A stretch of 42,165 bases of DNA from Halieaceae bacterium. GTDB taxonomy: Bacteria > Pseudomonadota > Gammaproteobacteria > Pseudomonadales > Halieaceae. Each line of letters starts with the position of its first letter. The stretch's first letter is position 1. This document shows positions 1-7,676 of the stretch, one piece after another. The notes below the pieces were generated by a model. It was not told where the DNA came from. It made no database searches and worked only from the letters and a program-made list of their open reading frames with translations. The stretch lies in assembly GCA_028280635.1 (NCBI GenBank), contig JANQLM010000105.1, positions 1 to 42,165 of the forward strand, read 5' to 3'. Position numbers and translations under genes: made by a program.

Positions 1-525
1 CACCTCCTCCTGGTCGGTGAAGTCCCAGATGGTGGCCTCATAGTTGCTGTCATTGCCCCAGGTGCCGAAGCCGAAGCAGCCGGCGCCGCCCGGACCGATG
101 CCGCAGGTCATGGAGCCGGCGCCGCCGGTGCGGATGGTCTCACCGTCAATCCATACCATGTACTCGGTGTTCAATTCCGCCAGCTTGTCGCGCACCGACG
201 GTACGTCCATCATGCGCTTGATGTCCGCCGGTCGCAGCGGCGCGGTACGGGGTTCGAACCAGGGGTAGAGCTCGTTCATGAACTCCAGCTCCGACATCAC
301 CGTGATGGTCTCGTCGCGGCGCCGGATATGCTTGCCGACGCACTGGATGAAGTCGGGCTCGGTTTCGTAGTCGCTGGCGTGACGGCGACCCATGATCACG
401 ATGGAGGCGTCACCGACCAGGTCTTCAGCTTCCGGGCCCTGGTAGAGCACCTCGTCCACGGTGGACGTCACACAGCCCTGCAGCAGGGCCAGCGCCAGCA
501 GCACGGCAGCGGTTCTTGAGGTCAT
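1..525 (-). CDS. Lipoprotein of the vWA/TolQ envelope operon (3' end beyond window)
   Basis: The frame is open from the ATG at 525 to the window edge (175 codons), so the C-terminus is missing. The N-terminus is a lipoprotein signal, with lipobox LLQGC placing the lipidated Cys at residue 18. The mature part has an alpha/beta look, with a Phe/Trp-Glu-Pro segment (LYPWFEPRTAP) and a Cys/Gly-rich stretch (CGIGPGGAGCFGFGTW) followed by a beta strand ending IWD. From memory, similar Gly-Gly-Cys-Phe-Gly segments occur in uncharacterised proteobacterial lipoproteins; I know no function. Its ATG overlaps the stop of the preceding lipoprotein gene by 4 nt (ATGA), so it is translationally coupled and is the last visible gene of the operon. 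The operon may continue to the left. Confidence 0.8.
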   Translation of the reverse strand, partial: MTSRTAAVLLALALLQGCVTSTVDEVLYQGPEAEDLVGDASIVIMGRRHASDYETEPDFIQCVGKHIRRRDETITVMSELEFMNELYPWFEPRTAPLRPADIKRMMDVPSVRDKLAELNTEYMVWIDGETIRTGGAGSMTCGIGPGGAGCFGFGTWGNDSNYEATIWDFTDQEEV

Positions 526-1259
526 AGTGCTTCCTCCTCCGGGCCTATCGCCCCCAGGTCGGGAATCGTGGTTCCGGACTTCGCCTGCCGCAGTTCATCC
601 ATCCAGGTGCGAACCTCGGGAACACGCGTGAAGTTCATCGCGAAGTTGGCGCCCGCATCCCGCAGCGCCACCACGGCCGCCATGTTCACCGCCGCCTCCG
701 CGGTTTGCAGGAAGGCGGTGGGGGTCTTGCCGTAGGAAGTCATGGACCACTCGGCCAGCAGCTCGCCGTCAGGGGCGTACAGCTCGTAGCGATAGCGCAT
801 CCAGATTTCGAATACGTTGATCTTGGTGTGATTGGGAATTGAGTACTGCAGCTCCTGGACATGGGGTACCAGCACCGCATCCAGGTTTTCATCAATCACT
901 GTGTCCACCCGGTCCCTCCGGGGCAGCTCGTTCAGCAGCACGACCTGGTCGAACATGCCGGGCAGCAGGGTGTTGTACATCTCTACCTGTGCCTGGCCGG
1001 TGCGCACGATCCAGTCGGTTTCCTCGCGGCTGTCCGCCTCGTCGAAAAACTCGTGGGCGCGGAACTCAGGGTCGTAGTAGACGCCGATTTTCAACGGCAG
1101 CTTGTCCAGCACCGGGGTCGGGAACTGACCCTTCACCTCTACCTGGTTGGCACAGGCGGTCAGCAGCGCCGCTGCGAACAGCAGCAGCGCCCGGCCGATA
1201 GGGGGTACAGCGCAAAAAGCGCTAGCGGAAGTCGTTGAGCCCGACAAAGGTCCCTCCAT
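522..1259 (-). CDS. Lipoprotein of the vWA/TolQ envelope operon
   Basis: This encodes 245 residues. A hydrophobic stretch at about 23-35 ends in lipobox LTAC, so Cys36 would be lipidated. The extended N-region before the hydrophobic core is long for a signal peptide. An in-frame TTG at codon 5 (1247) sits 5 nt after GGAGG and is an alternative start. The mature protein begins with a strand-rich segment (LPLKIGVYYDPEF) and has the alternating character of small periplasmic alpha/beta lipoproteins such as transporter auxiliary components; this resemblance is an impression, not a family match. The gene overlaps the end of the upstream vWA gene by 38 nt and the next lipoprotein gene by 4 nt. It is presumably an outer-membrane or periplasmic part of the operon's machine. 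Function unknown. Confidence 0.8.
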   Translation of the reverse strand: MEGPLSGSTTSASAFCAVPPIGRALLLFAAALLTACANQVEVKGQFPTPVLDKLPLKIGVYYDPEFRAHEFFDEADSREETDWIVRTGQAQVEMYNTLLPGMFDQVVLLNELPRRDRVDTVIDENLDAVLVPHVQELQYSIPNHTKINVFEIWMRYRYELYAPDGELLAEWSMTSYGKTPTAFLQTAEAAVNMAAVVALRDAGANFAMNFTRVPEVRTWMDELRQAKSGTTIPDLGAIGPEEEAL

Positions 1260-2220
1260 TCCGGTGGGTCAGTTCTCTCATCAGCGTAGCAAATCGGATT
1301 CCAGTGGTCTGTAAGTGCCGCTGTCTCGCAAATTGTACCGGGAAGCCCACGGCGTGGATGCGTACCAGGCGATTGCCCTCGTTGTCGGCACGGTTTATGC
1401 GGTCTACGGTGGTGACCACCTGCTGGATTGATTCGCCGGTGAACTCATCGCCGAATACGTAAATACTGATCTTCTTGTCCGGCGCGTAGAAGGTGCGAAT
1501 CGCCTGGGTGATGCCCTCCACCGGTGACGAATTGCTGAATACATTCCAGGTGCGCAGCCGGTCCATGATCACCTTGCGGCGCCCCGGCGTGTCCGGAATC
1601 CACTGATTGCGATAGCGGGAAAACATGTACTGGCCCATGTCGTTCATCACCTGGATGCCTTTCACCTCCGGGTAAATGCTGAGGGTGGCCTCGAACTCTC
1701 GCAGCATGCGGTCCCAGCTGTAGGAGAACATCGAGCCCGAGGTGTCGATGACGAAGATGATGTACTCGCTGTCGACGGGAATGCCGCCAATCAGGTTGTT
1801 CTTGCTCTTGTACTCCTGGCCCAGCAGGCGCTTCATTTCCTCGCTCAGCTCCTGGCGCGCCACCGCGAGCTGGGTTTCGATGATGTCATTGGAATTGGTC
1901 TGCACTGCCAGCGCATCGTGCTGGGACTTCACTGCCGCCAGGCGGCCACGGAGGATGGCGATGCGGTCCTCGTTTTCCGAGAGCTGCTCGTGTTTGGCAT
2001 TGAGGTCGCGGTTCAGAACGTGGGTTTCGCCGCGCAGCTCAAACAGCTGCTCCTGCAGGGCGGCGATGCGCCCCTCCAGGTTGACGGCGGAGGCCTCAAT
2101 AATCTGCGGCTGCACGGTCTTGGTGATCATCAGCAACAGGATGACCGCGCCGAAACCACAGCAGATCACGTCCAGGAAGGACAGCCCGAACTCCTCGGTG
2201 GCGCGCCGTTCCCTGCGCAT
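1222..2220 (-). CDS. Membrane-anchored vWA-domain protein 2 (ExbD/MotB-like topology)
   Basis: This encodes 332 residues. A short basic N-terminus is followed by one membrane segment (about 14-36) that starts SFLDV and continues CCGFGAVILLLMI. Next comes a heptad-like coiled coil (about 45-135), then a von Willebrand A domain (about 150-328). The MIDAS metal site begins D159-T-S161-G-S163, and an acidic residue lies in the FGDEF segment near 258. The canonical MIDAS Thr loop is replaced by a Ser-rich NSSP stretch at about 230-233. The Asp at the start of the membrane helix (D17) sits where ExbD and TolR carry their proton-carrying Asp; that is inference. The gene is paralogous to the upstream vWA gene, whose stop it overlaps by 1 nt (TGATG). 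Expected topology is inner membrane with a periplasmic vWA domain. Confidence 0.88.
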   Translation of the reverse strand: MRRERRATEEFGLSFLDVICCGFGAVILLLMITKTVQPQIIEASAVNLEGRIAALQEQLFELRGETHVLNRDLNAKHEQLSENEDRIAILRGRLAAVKSQHDALAVQTNSNDIIETQLAVARQELSEEMKRLLGQEYKSKNNLIGGIPVDSEYIIFVIDTSGSMFSYSWDRMLREFEATLSIYPEVKGIQVMNDMGQYMFSRYRNQWIPDTPGRRKVIMDRLRTWNVFSNSSPVEGITQAIRTFYAPDKKISIYVFGDEFTGESIQQVVTTVDRINRADNEGNRLVRIHAVGFPVQFARQRHLQTTGIRFATLMRELTHRNGGTFVGLNDFR

Positions 2221-3308
2221 CAGGGCCAGTCCTCCGCCGGGCTCAGGAAGGAGCCGGAGGTCCTCTGCGCCAGCTGCCAGTAGGCCGAGGCCGCCATCGG
2301 GTCGCCCTCCATGGGCGCCAGGATCACATTCACCGGGATGGAGGCGGGCAGCATGCCGATGGCGCGCTCGAACAGGCGCATCCGCTGGCGGCCGTTAATG
2401 GTGTTGCCCTTGGGCGCGCTGGCCCCCTGGGTAGGCAGGCCATCCGTGATCAGGAAGATGTTGTCCGGCATAGGCGTCATCTCGATCGCAGTCTGGAAGG
2501 CGTTTTCAAGACTGGTGCCCCCGCCGGGCACCAGCTCATTCAGTGCGGTGACCACCGAGTCCAACTGCTCCTGGTCACCCACGTCCAGCCAGCTGCCCTC
2601 GGTACCCACCAGCACCGGGTTGGCCTGGGTATTGAAGGCGTAGACCTGGTACTGGCTGCTTACCGGCAGCTGGGCAGTGAGCCAGTCCACCGTGTCAACG
2701 GCGCGCCGCCACTTGACGGCCTCGCGCTTGACCGGCTCACGCATATTCCTTAGACGAATAATGTTGACCAGTTCCTCAGCCAGCATACTGGCGGAGCTGT
2801 CCAGCAGGATCATGATATTGCGTCCGCCGAGGTTGAGACCGGTGAGATACTGGCGGTTGCCGTCACCCAGGTAGGTGCGGGCGTTAACGCCGCCAGTGTC
2901 TTCGCTGGCGGCCTTGAGCTTCTTGACCTCGTCCTCCAGCTGCTGGATTTCGGCCTTGAGGGTCTCGATCTCGCTGCTGTCGGTAAAGTCGTCCCGCTCC
3001 ATGGACTCCACCTGGGCCAGGTACTCCTCCAGTTCCTCGCTGATGCGGGTAGCCAGGCCCTGGGCCTCAACAATCTCGTAGTCCACCTCGGAGAGGGTGT
3101 TGCGCAGCTTCACCAGGCCTTCCTTGCCCTCCAGCACCTCTTCTTCCAGCAGATTGGCCTCGGACATCAGGTCGGCATTCAGTTCTTCGGTCTCTGCCAC
3201 GATGGCATGGTCGATAATCAGGAACACCAGCACCACCGCGCCAAAGCCGCAGGACATGATGTCCAGGAAGCTCAGGTTGAATGTGGATGCCTTGCGTTTA
3301 CGTGCCAT
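2220..3308 (-). CDS. Membrane-anchored vWA-domain protein 1 (ExbD/MotB-like topology)
   Basis: This encodes 362 residues built like its downstream paralogue: a basic N-terminus (MARKRKAS), one membrane segment (about 12-32) opening with SFLDI and continuing CGFGAVVLVFLII, an acidic coiled coil (about 38-135), then a vWA domain (about 160-358). The MIDAS residues look complete: D170-x-S172-x-S174, Thr265 in the GGGTS loop, and Asp289 in the TDG strand end. It may therefore bind Mg2+ and a protein ligand. Asp16 in the membrane helix aligns by eye with the functional Asp of ExbD/TolR. It lies directly downstream of the Hsp70-like gene and two genes from the TolQ/ExbB-like channel gene, which fits a role as the channel's stator partner. 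The annotation of domains is firm; the function is inferred. Confidence 0.88.
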   Translation of the reverse strand: MARKRKASTFNLSFLDIMSCGFGAVVLVFLIIDHAIVAETEELNADLMSEANLLEEEVLEGKEGLVKLRNTLSEVDYEIVEAQGLATRISEELEEYLAQVESMERDDFTDSSEIETLKAEIQQLEDEVKKLKAASEDTGGVNARTYLGDGNRQYLTGLNLGGRNIMILLDSSASMLAEELVNIIRLRNMREPVKREAVKWRRAVDTVDWLTAQLPVSSQYQVYAFNTQANPVLVGTEGSWLDVGDQEQLDSVVTALNELVPGGGTSLENAFQTAIEMTPMPDNIFLITDGLPTQGASAPKGNTINGRQRMRLFERAIGMLPASIPVNVILAPMEGDPMAASAYWQLAQRTSGSFLSPAEDWP

Positions 3309-3323
3309 CGTCCCGGGTGTCGC

Positions 3324-4529
3324 TTACTCCACGTTGTCCCTGACCAGCCGCCAGGCGGTGCCGTCGGGCAGCTCCAGGCGGTCGCCATCGGCGAGCTCGG
3401 TGGCCCGCTCCAGGCCCTGGCCGTTGATGGCCAGCGCCGGCCCGGACAGGGGCTGGATATGAATCGAGCCGTTGTTGAATTCCATTTGACAACGACTTGG
3501 GGCAGTTTGCTCAATGGCCGGTGGCTCGGCCACGGGTTCGGGCGCCGGGGCCGGGGCGGCGCCGGCACTGGCGGGCAGGCTGGTGATAAAGCGAATCCCC
3601 GAGCCATCTGCCAGCACCTGCTGCTGGTGCCTGTCCACGCCGCCGCTGACCGCGCCGGGTTCACACTGGCGGGCGCCGGGCAGCTTGTCCATCAGGGCCG
3701 GCAGTCCAAACAGGGTCGGCCCGAGAAACACCTGCGCATCCCCGGTGGACAGGGTAGGCAGGAGTCGCTGATAGTGGCTTTCGCAGGCCTGCGCCAGGCT
3801 GGCGCGCTCTACCCGGGCCTGGCGCCCGTCCAGGTCGACATTGGTCTCACTGGCGCTGAGCAGCTTGCGCAGAATCCCCGGCAGCGCATCAAACAGGGCC
3901 TGCTCGTCACGGGCCGAATGGCGCGGATCAAAGCGTGTCTGGCGAATAAAAGCCTCGGCCACGGCCCGGGCCAGGCTCTCCTGGATGGCCAGCCAGCCGC
4001 TGCCCGGGATTGGCACCAGGTTATCCCGTATCAGCTGGCCGGCTTCATAGCGCATGCCGGTGACCAGTGCCTGGTTCAGCTGCAGTTCCACATGCCAGTT
4101 GTAGGCGTTGACCGCCTGGCCGGCGGTGGCAGCCACCGCGCGGTCTACCAGGCCCGCCACCGAGAATGGACACTGCTCGATAATACCCAGTAGCAGTGCG
4201 AGCTGATCGTGTTGCAGGCTGCCCGGAGCCGCTAGCACCAGCTTGTCCGGACGGCCGCCCGCCTCGTGTATGGCCAGCAGGTGGGAGTGCACCAGGTCCG
4301 CCGTGTGGCGCCCGGCACCGAAGGCCGGGGTCAGCGGCTCGGTGTCCAGTTGCGACCAGTAGCGGTGGTTGATCTGGCGGGGGTGCAGACGCGCTTCATC
4401 GCGGGCCGTCTCGCCAAAGCGGTAGGCGCCGCCGTCCAGCAGGGCGTAACCCGGGCTAGACAGGGCGAGCTCGCTATTGCGCCACAGGCCGAGGCTGGAA
4501 TCGTTGATATCGAGAACCGGCAGTCCCAT
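3324..4529 (-). CDS. Degenerate Hsp70/actin-fold protein with small C-terminal beta domain
   Basis: This encodes 401 residues. The order of segments follows the Hsp70 nucleotide-binding fold. It has a phosphate-1-like start (LDINDSSLGLW, 6-16) and a strand with following helix like the DnaK VPASF region (KLVLAAPGSL, 96-105). A helix containing RAVAATAGQAV (130-140) replaces EPTAAALAYG, and a VDLDGRQARVERASL stretch (231-245) resembles the DnaK segment before its lever helix. VFLGPTLFGLPAL (267-279) stands where DnaK has VGG. The Gly-rich phosphate-2 and adenosine motifs are eroded, so ATP hydrolysis is doubtful. After an Ala/Pro linker (about 315-345) the last 55 residues look like a small beta domain, perhaps FHA-like (GDRLELPDG). 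It has no signal peptide, so it is probably cytoplasmic. The start lies 1 nt after the stop of the channel gene. Confidence 0.75.
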   Translation of the reverse strand: MGLPVLDINDSSLGLWRNSELALSSPGYALLDGGAYRFGETARDEARLHPRQINHRYWSQLDTEPLTPAFGAGRHTADLVHSHLLAIHEAGGRPDKLVLAAPGSLQHDQLALLLGIIEQCPFSVAGLVDRAVAATAGQAVNAYNWHVELQLNQALVTGMRYEAGQLIRDNLVPIPGSGWLAIQESLARAVAEAFIRQTRFDPRHSARDEQALFDALPGILRKLLSASETNVDLDGRQARVERASLAQACESHYQRLLPTLSTGDAQVFLGPTLFGLPALMDKLPGARQCEPGAVSGGVDRHQQQVLADGSGIRFITSLPASAGAAPAPAPEPVAEPPAIEQTAPSRCQMEFNNGSIHIQPLSGPALAINGQGLERATELADGDRLELPDGTAWRLVRDNVE

Positions 4530-4530
4530 C

Positions 4531-5328
4531 TCAGTGCACCGTCAGGTGGCGCATCAGGCGCTTGTCGCAGTAGCGCTGGGCGCCCAGTACCAGCCGCTCC
4601 TGGGATAGCTGCAACTGGTGCAGGCAAAACATGATGATGATGCTGAGCACCAGGGCCACAAAGGTACTGTTGAAGGCCACCCCCAGGCTGGCGGTCACGC
4701 CGCTGATATCGCCCTCCACCGCCTCGTATGCCTGGCCCAGGGCGTCGCCGATACCGCGAACGGTGCCGATAAACCCAATGGAGGGAATCGCCCAGGCGAT
4801 GTAGCGCACCATCGAGAGCTCCGAATCGAGGCGATCGGACTCGCCCTCACACTGCTCGCGAATGGTGTTGGAGACCGCGGGAATACTCGAGGTGGTGGCG
4901 AAGCGCTGCAGGGCGGCCAACAGGGTGCGCGGCAGCAGGAAATCCTGTGTTTTCTCATCCAGTGCTTCCAGCGAACGCGAGTACTCACGGGCGTCCTCGG
5001 GCAGGATGCTGGTGCCGGCGGGCACGTCAACCAGCCGCTGCGCCAACAGCTGCTGTTCATCCATCACCCGGCGCGCCTTGTAGCCCATGATCGCGAGCGC
5101 CCACAGCAGCAGGATGAAACAGGCCTCCTGCTCGAGATCGCGAATCACCACGTAGATGGAGCGCTGTGGCACAAAATCGGCGCCCGCAGCCAGTAGCTCC
5201 GCCTGGGCCAGCAAGACCGCGTCGGCACTGGGCCGGATCAACCCGACATAGACCGCGTGCACCAGGATCACGATGATCAACAGGGCGAACAGCTGAAACA
5301 CGAATTCGGAGGACAGGCGCAATTTCAT
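4531..5328 (-). CDS. MotA/TolQ/ExbB-type proton channel family protein
   Basis: This encodes 265 residues with four likely membrane segments at about 11-31, 69-83, 175-197 and 212-236. The last two form the conserved MotA/TolQ/ExbB core: IPSIGFIGTVRGIGDAL, then a short loop and SLGVAFNSTFVALVLSI, which closely match the family signature. A cytoplasmic helical segment of about 90 residues separates TM2 and TM3, as in TolQ/ExbB. Members of this family form pentameric ion channels around a dimer of a single-pass Asp-bearing partner and convert proton or sodium flow into motion. No ExbD, TolR or MotB is encoded beside it. The two vWA proteins downstream are the only candidates with the right topology. 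An AGGATC sequence precedes the ATG. Confidence 0.92.
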   Translation of the reverse strand: MKLRLSSEFVFQLFALLIIVILVHAVYVGLIRPSADAVLLAQAELLAAGADFVPQRSIYVVIRDLEQEACFILLLWALAIMGYKARRVMDEQQLLAQRLVDVPAGTSILPEDAREYSRSLEALDEKTQDFLLPRTLLAALQRFATTSSIPAVSNTIREQCEGESDRLDSELSMVRYIAWAIPSIGFIGTVRGIGDALGQAYEAVEGDISGVTASLGVAFNSTFVALVLSIIIMFCLHQLQLSQERLVLGAQRYCDKRLMRHLTVH

Positions 5329-5343
5329 TCGGTGATCCTGGGC

Positions 5344-5619
5344 TTAGATATCCACGGGGAAGGACACGGACAGGTCTTCTGAGATCTGCTCGCTGGCTTC
5401 ATAGTCAAAAGGGTCTTCGTTTTCAGCGCCGGCCTGGGCGGGCGTTGGTTCGGCGTCCGCTGCCGGCGGGTCGGCGCTGGCCGTTTCACTGTCCTGCTCG
5501 GTGGCAGGCGCCTGCTCGGGCGGATTCTGCTGCTGCGCGGCCACTGGCAGGGCGAGCAGCCACAGCGCCACCGAGACGGTGCAAAGGCTGCGATGGGCCA
5601 TGTCAGCCGCTGTCTTCAC
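5344..5619 (-). CDS. Small acidic Pro/Glu-rich secreted protein
   Basis: This encodes 91 residues. Residues 1-28 form a Sec signal peptide with a likely cleavage after LPVAA. The mature part is rich in Glu, Gln, Ala and Pro, looks disordered, and ends in a short hydrophobic SVSFPVDI tail. No known domain. Its ATG overlaps the stop of the PEGA/FGE gene by 4 nt, and it is followed 15 nt later by the proton-channel gene, so it belongs to the operon. The tail could be a docking peptide for a periplasmic partner, but this is speculation. The position between genes and the overlap support it as real despite its low complexity. Confidence 0.7.
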   Translation of the reverse strand: MKTAADMAHRSLCTVSVALWLLALPVAAQQQNPPEQAPATEQDSETASADPPAADAEPTPAQAGAENEDPFDYEASEQISEDLSVSFPVDI

Positions 5620-7676
5620 TGTGCTTCCTCGGCAAAACGAGCGACTCGAAATCCTACGTCATCCCGGCCCCGTTGCCCATAATCGCGGAAGGACAGGCGC
5701 AGCTCGGTCACCGTGCCATGGGCCCAGCTGGCGCCGCGGATAACGTTATTGCTGCCGGTCTGGGCGCCGAGCGGGTCTTTTTGTGACACGCCCGAGGATT
5801 CGGACAGGGTATAGATGTCGTGTACCCACTCGGCGACGTTGCCGCCCATGTCGTAGAGCCCGTTGTGGTTGGCGCGGAAACTGCCGGGGGGCGCTGAGGT
5901 GGGGTGGCCGTCGTTGTAGTTGCTGACGATGCGCCCGGTGATGTAAGAACTGCTCGTATCGGCGTAATTCTCCAGCACTTCTGGCGGTGGGAAGCTGTCG
6001 CCCCAGGGGTACTTGAGCAGGGTCTCGCCGTTGACCCGGGCCGCCCAGGCCCACTCCGCCTCACTGGGCAGGCGATAGCCGTGTGACTGCTCGTCGAAGC
6101 CGATCACCCGGTTGTTTTTGGTCCTGTAGAACGGTGGCAGGCCCTCCTGCTCGCTGAGCCAGTTGCAATACAGGGCCGCTTCCTCCCAGCTCACCGAGGC
6201 GGCGGGCTGGCGGTCCCGGTTCAGGGTGTTGCCCTCCACCAGGCCCGAGTTGTGCTCGGCGTTGAACTTGCGGTACTCGGCGTTGGTCACTTCGTGGGTG
6301 CCGAGATAGAACATACGCGTCAGGGTCACCGGGCGCAGGACTTCGTTGGCCCGGCGTCCCGGTTCGCGCCGTGACGCGCCCATGGTGAAAGTTCCGGTAG
6401 GGGTGAACAACTTGAGGGTCTGCCCCGCGGGAGAGGTAACAGTCGGCTTCAGGTCCGCCAGGCGCGCTTCTTGCTCGGTCAGCAAGGTGACGGGGATTAC
6501 CTGGGCAATGCCAGGCCGCGGCGTGAAACGTTGCCGGTGGCTGCGGTGCCCCGGCATCCGCACCTCCAGGCCCTGTTCAAAGGCCGGCAGGGACAGGGTC
6601 TGGCTGCCGCGGCCCTGGGATACACCGTCAACAAAAATTTCTGCTTCCGCCGGACGTACGCGCACCTGCACTTCACCCAGTCGTGGTTTCAGGCGCAGTG
6701 TCAGTTCCTGCTGCTCTTCGGGCTCAAGCGCGAGGGTGCGAACCGCGCGCTCGTAGCCGGGTTTGAACACCGCGATGCGGTGCTCACCGTCCGGGTCCAG
6801 CGACAGGGTGAGCGGGGTCTGGCCCTGGAACTCACCATCCACCGTCACGTTGGCGCCGCGGGGGCGGCTGCTCAGGTTCAGCAGGCCATTGGCGGGCAGC
6901 AGGGTGATCGGCTCGAGGTTCTGGTGCACACCGGCACTGACGCTCAGGGTCTGCTGCCAGCCCTGGAAGCGCGGGAGTTGCAGCTCTACCTGGTGCTCGC
7001 CCTGCAGGATCTCCAGCAGCGCCGGAGTCTGGCCCCAGGCTTCACCGTCGACATAGATCGTGGCTCCCACCGGGACGCTGGAGATGGCGATGTTGGCCCA
7101 GGCGGGCTCCAGGTCCACAGCGAAGCTCTGCGCCACTTCCATGCCGGTGACTTCAATAGTGGCGCGGTAGGGCAGGTAGCGCTCCGCCAGCAGGCGCAGC
7201 TCGCGTTCGCCGGGGGCTATCGGCTGGCCGCCGAGCGGCGTATTGCCGAGGGATTCTCCGTCGACCAGCACCTGGGCGCCTTCCGGTCGTGTATCGAAGC
7301 TGAGCTTGCCCGGCAGCCGTTGCAGCACCAGGTGCAGGGACTGGTTGTCCACGGCCTCCACGGTAAAGTCCTGTTCCAAGGGGTAATGCCCCGGGGCGGT
7401 GACTTCGAGCTGGACATCGCCGGCGCGCAGCAGGTAGCGCTCGCCGATCTTCAGCTTCAGCCCGCCGTCGATGTCCAGCTCGGCGTAGGCGGGCTCAAAG
7501 GTAAACAGGACCGAGTGGGCCGTGAACAGGAACCAGAATGACAGGGCAAACAGCAGCAGTACCGCGGCCAGGCCGATCTGCACCGGGCGCGCCCGGAAGC
7601 CGCGGCTGGTCTTGTCCTCCGAGCGTGGCGTAAAGGCCGCCGGCCTGATGAGCTGCGAATCTTCAGGTGCGGCCAT
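5616..7676 (-). CDS. Membrane-anchored PEGA-repeat protein with C-terminal FGE-sulfatase-like domain
   Basis: This encodes 686 residues. A cytoplasmic N-terminus is followed by one membrane segment (about 33-53). Next come one degenerate and four clear PEGA-type beta repeats (roughly 60-115, 117-190, 193-258, 262-328, 333-398), each with a VDGE/VDGVSQG-like turn. The final 260 residues are a formylglycine-generating-enzyme/SUMF1-type domain: TGTFTMGA, a THEVTNAEY motif, SWEEAALYCNWLS, YRLPSEAEWAWAAR, YPWGD, NHNGLYDMGGNVAEWV, then VIRGASW and GFRVARF. The catalytic cysteines of true FGE near the C-terminus are absent, so the domain is probably a binding module, as in GldJ/GldK- or PvdO-like proteins. 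It starts immediately after the stop of the TPR gene. It is expected to be periplasmic and anchored in the inner membrane. Confidence 0.9.
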   Translation of the reverse strand: MAAPEDSQLIRPAAFTPRSEDKTSRGFRARPVQIGLAAVLLLFALSFWFLFTAHSVLFTFEPAYAELDIDGGLKLKIGERYLLRAGDVQLEVTAPGHYPLEQDFTVEAVDNQSLHLVLQRLPGKLSFDTRPEGAQVLVDGESLGNTPLGGQPIAPGERELRLLAERYLPYRATIEVTGMEVAQSFAVDLEPAWANIAISSVPVGATIYVDGEAWGQTPALLEILQGEHQVELQLPRFQGWQQTLSVSAGVHQNLEPITLLPANGLLNLSSRPRGANVTVDGEFQGQTPLTLSLDPDGEHRIAVFKPGYERAVRTLALEPEEQQELTLRLKPRLGEVQVRVRPAEAEIFVDGVSQGRGSQTLSLPAFEQGLEVRMPGHRSHRQRFTPRPGIAQVIPVTLLTEQEARLADLKPTVTSPAGQTLKLFTPTGTFTMGASRREPGRRANEVLRPVTLTRMFYLGTHEVTNAEYRKFNAEHNSGLVEGNTLNRDRQPAASVSWEEAALYCNWLSEQEGLPPFYRTKNNRVIGFDEQSHGYRLPSEAEWAWAARVNGETLLKYPWGDSFPPPEVLENYADTSSSYITGRIVSNYNDGHPTSAPPGSFRANHNGLYDMGGNVAEWVHDIYTLSESSGVSQKDPLGAQTGSNNVIRGASWAHGTVTELRLSFRDYGQRGRDDVGFRVARFAEEAQ

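Noticed and set aside
1222-3308. Bat/MoxR aerotolerance-type vWA operon
   Set aside because: No MoxR AAA+ ATPase or DUF58 gene is present, and the membrane segments lie before a coiled coil, unlike BatA/BatB.
3207-4193. 328-codon plus-strand frame opposite the Hsp70-like gene
   Set aside because: Shadow of the coupled minus-strand operon, with no ribosome-binding site or recognisable motif.
6471-7541. 356-codon plus-strand frame opposite the PEGA/FGE gene
   Set aside because: Antisense to a gene with clear repeats and domains; rich in Gln, Leu, Gly and His as expected of a shadow frame.
5616-7676. Active formylglycine-generating enzyme with a sulfatase partner
   Set aside because: The C-terminal catalytic cysteines are missing and no sulfatase gene is in the window.
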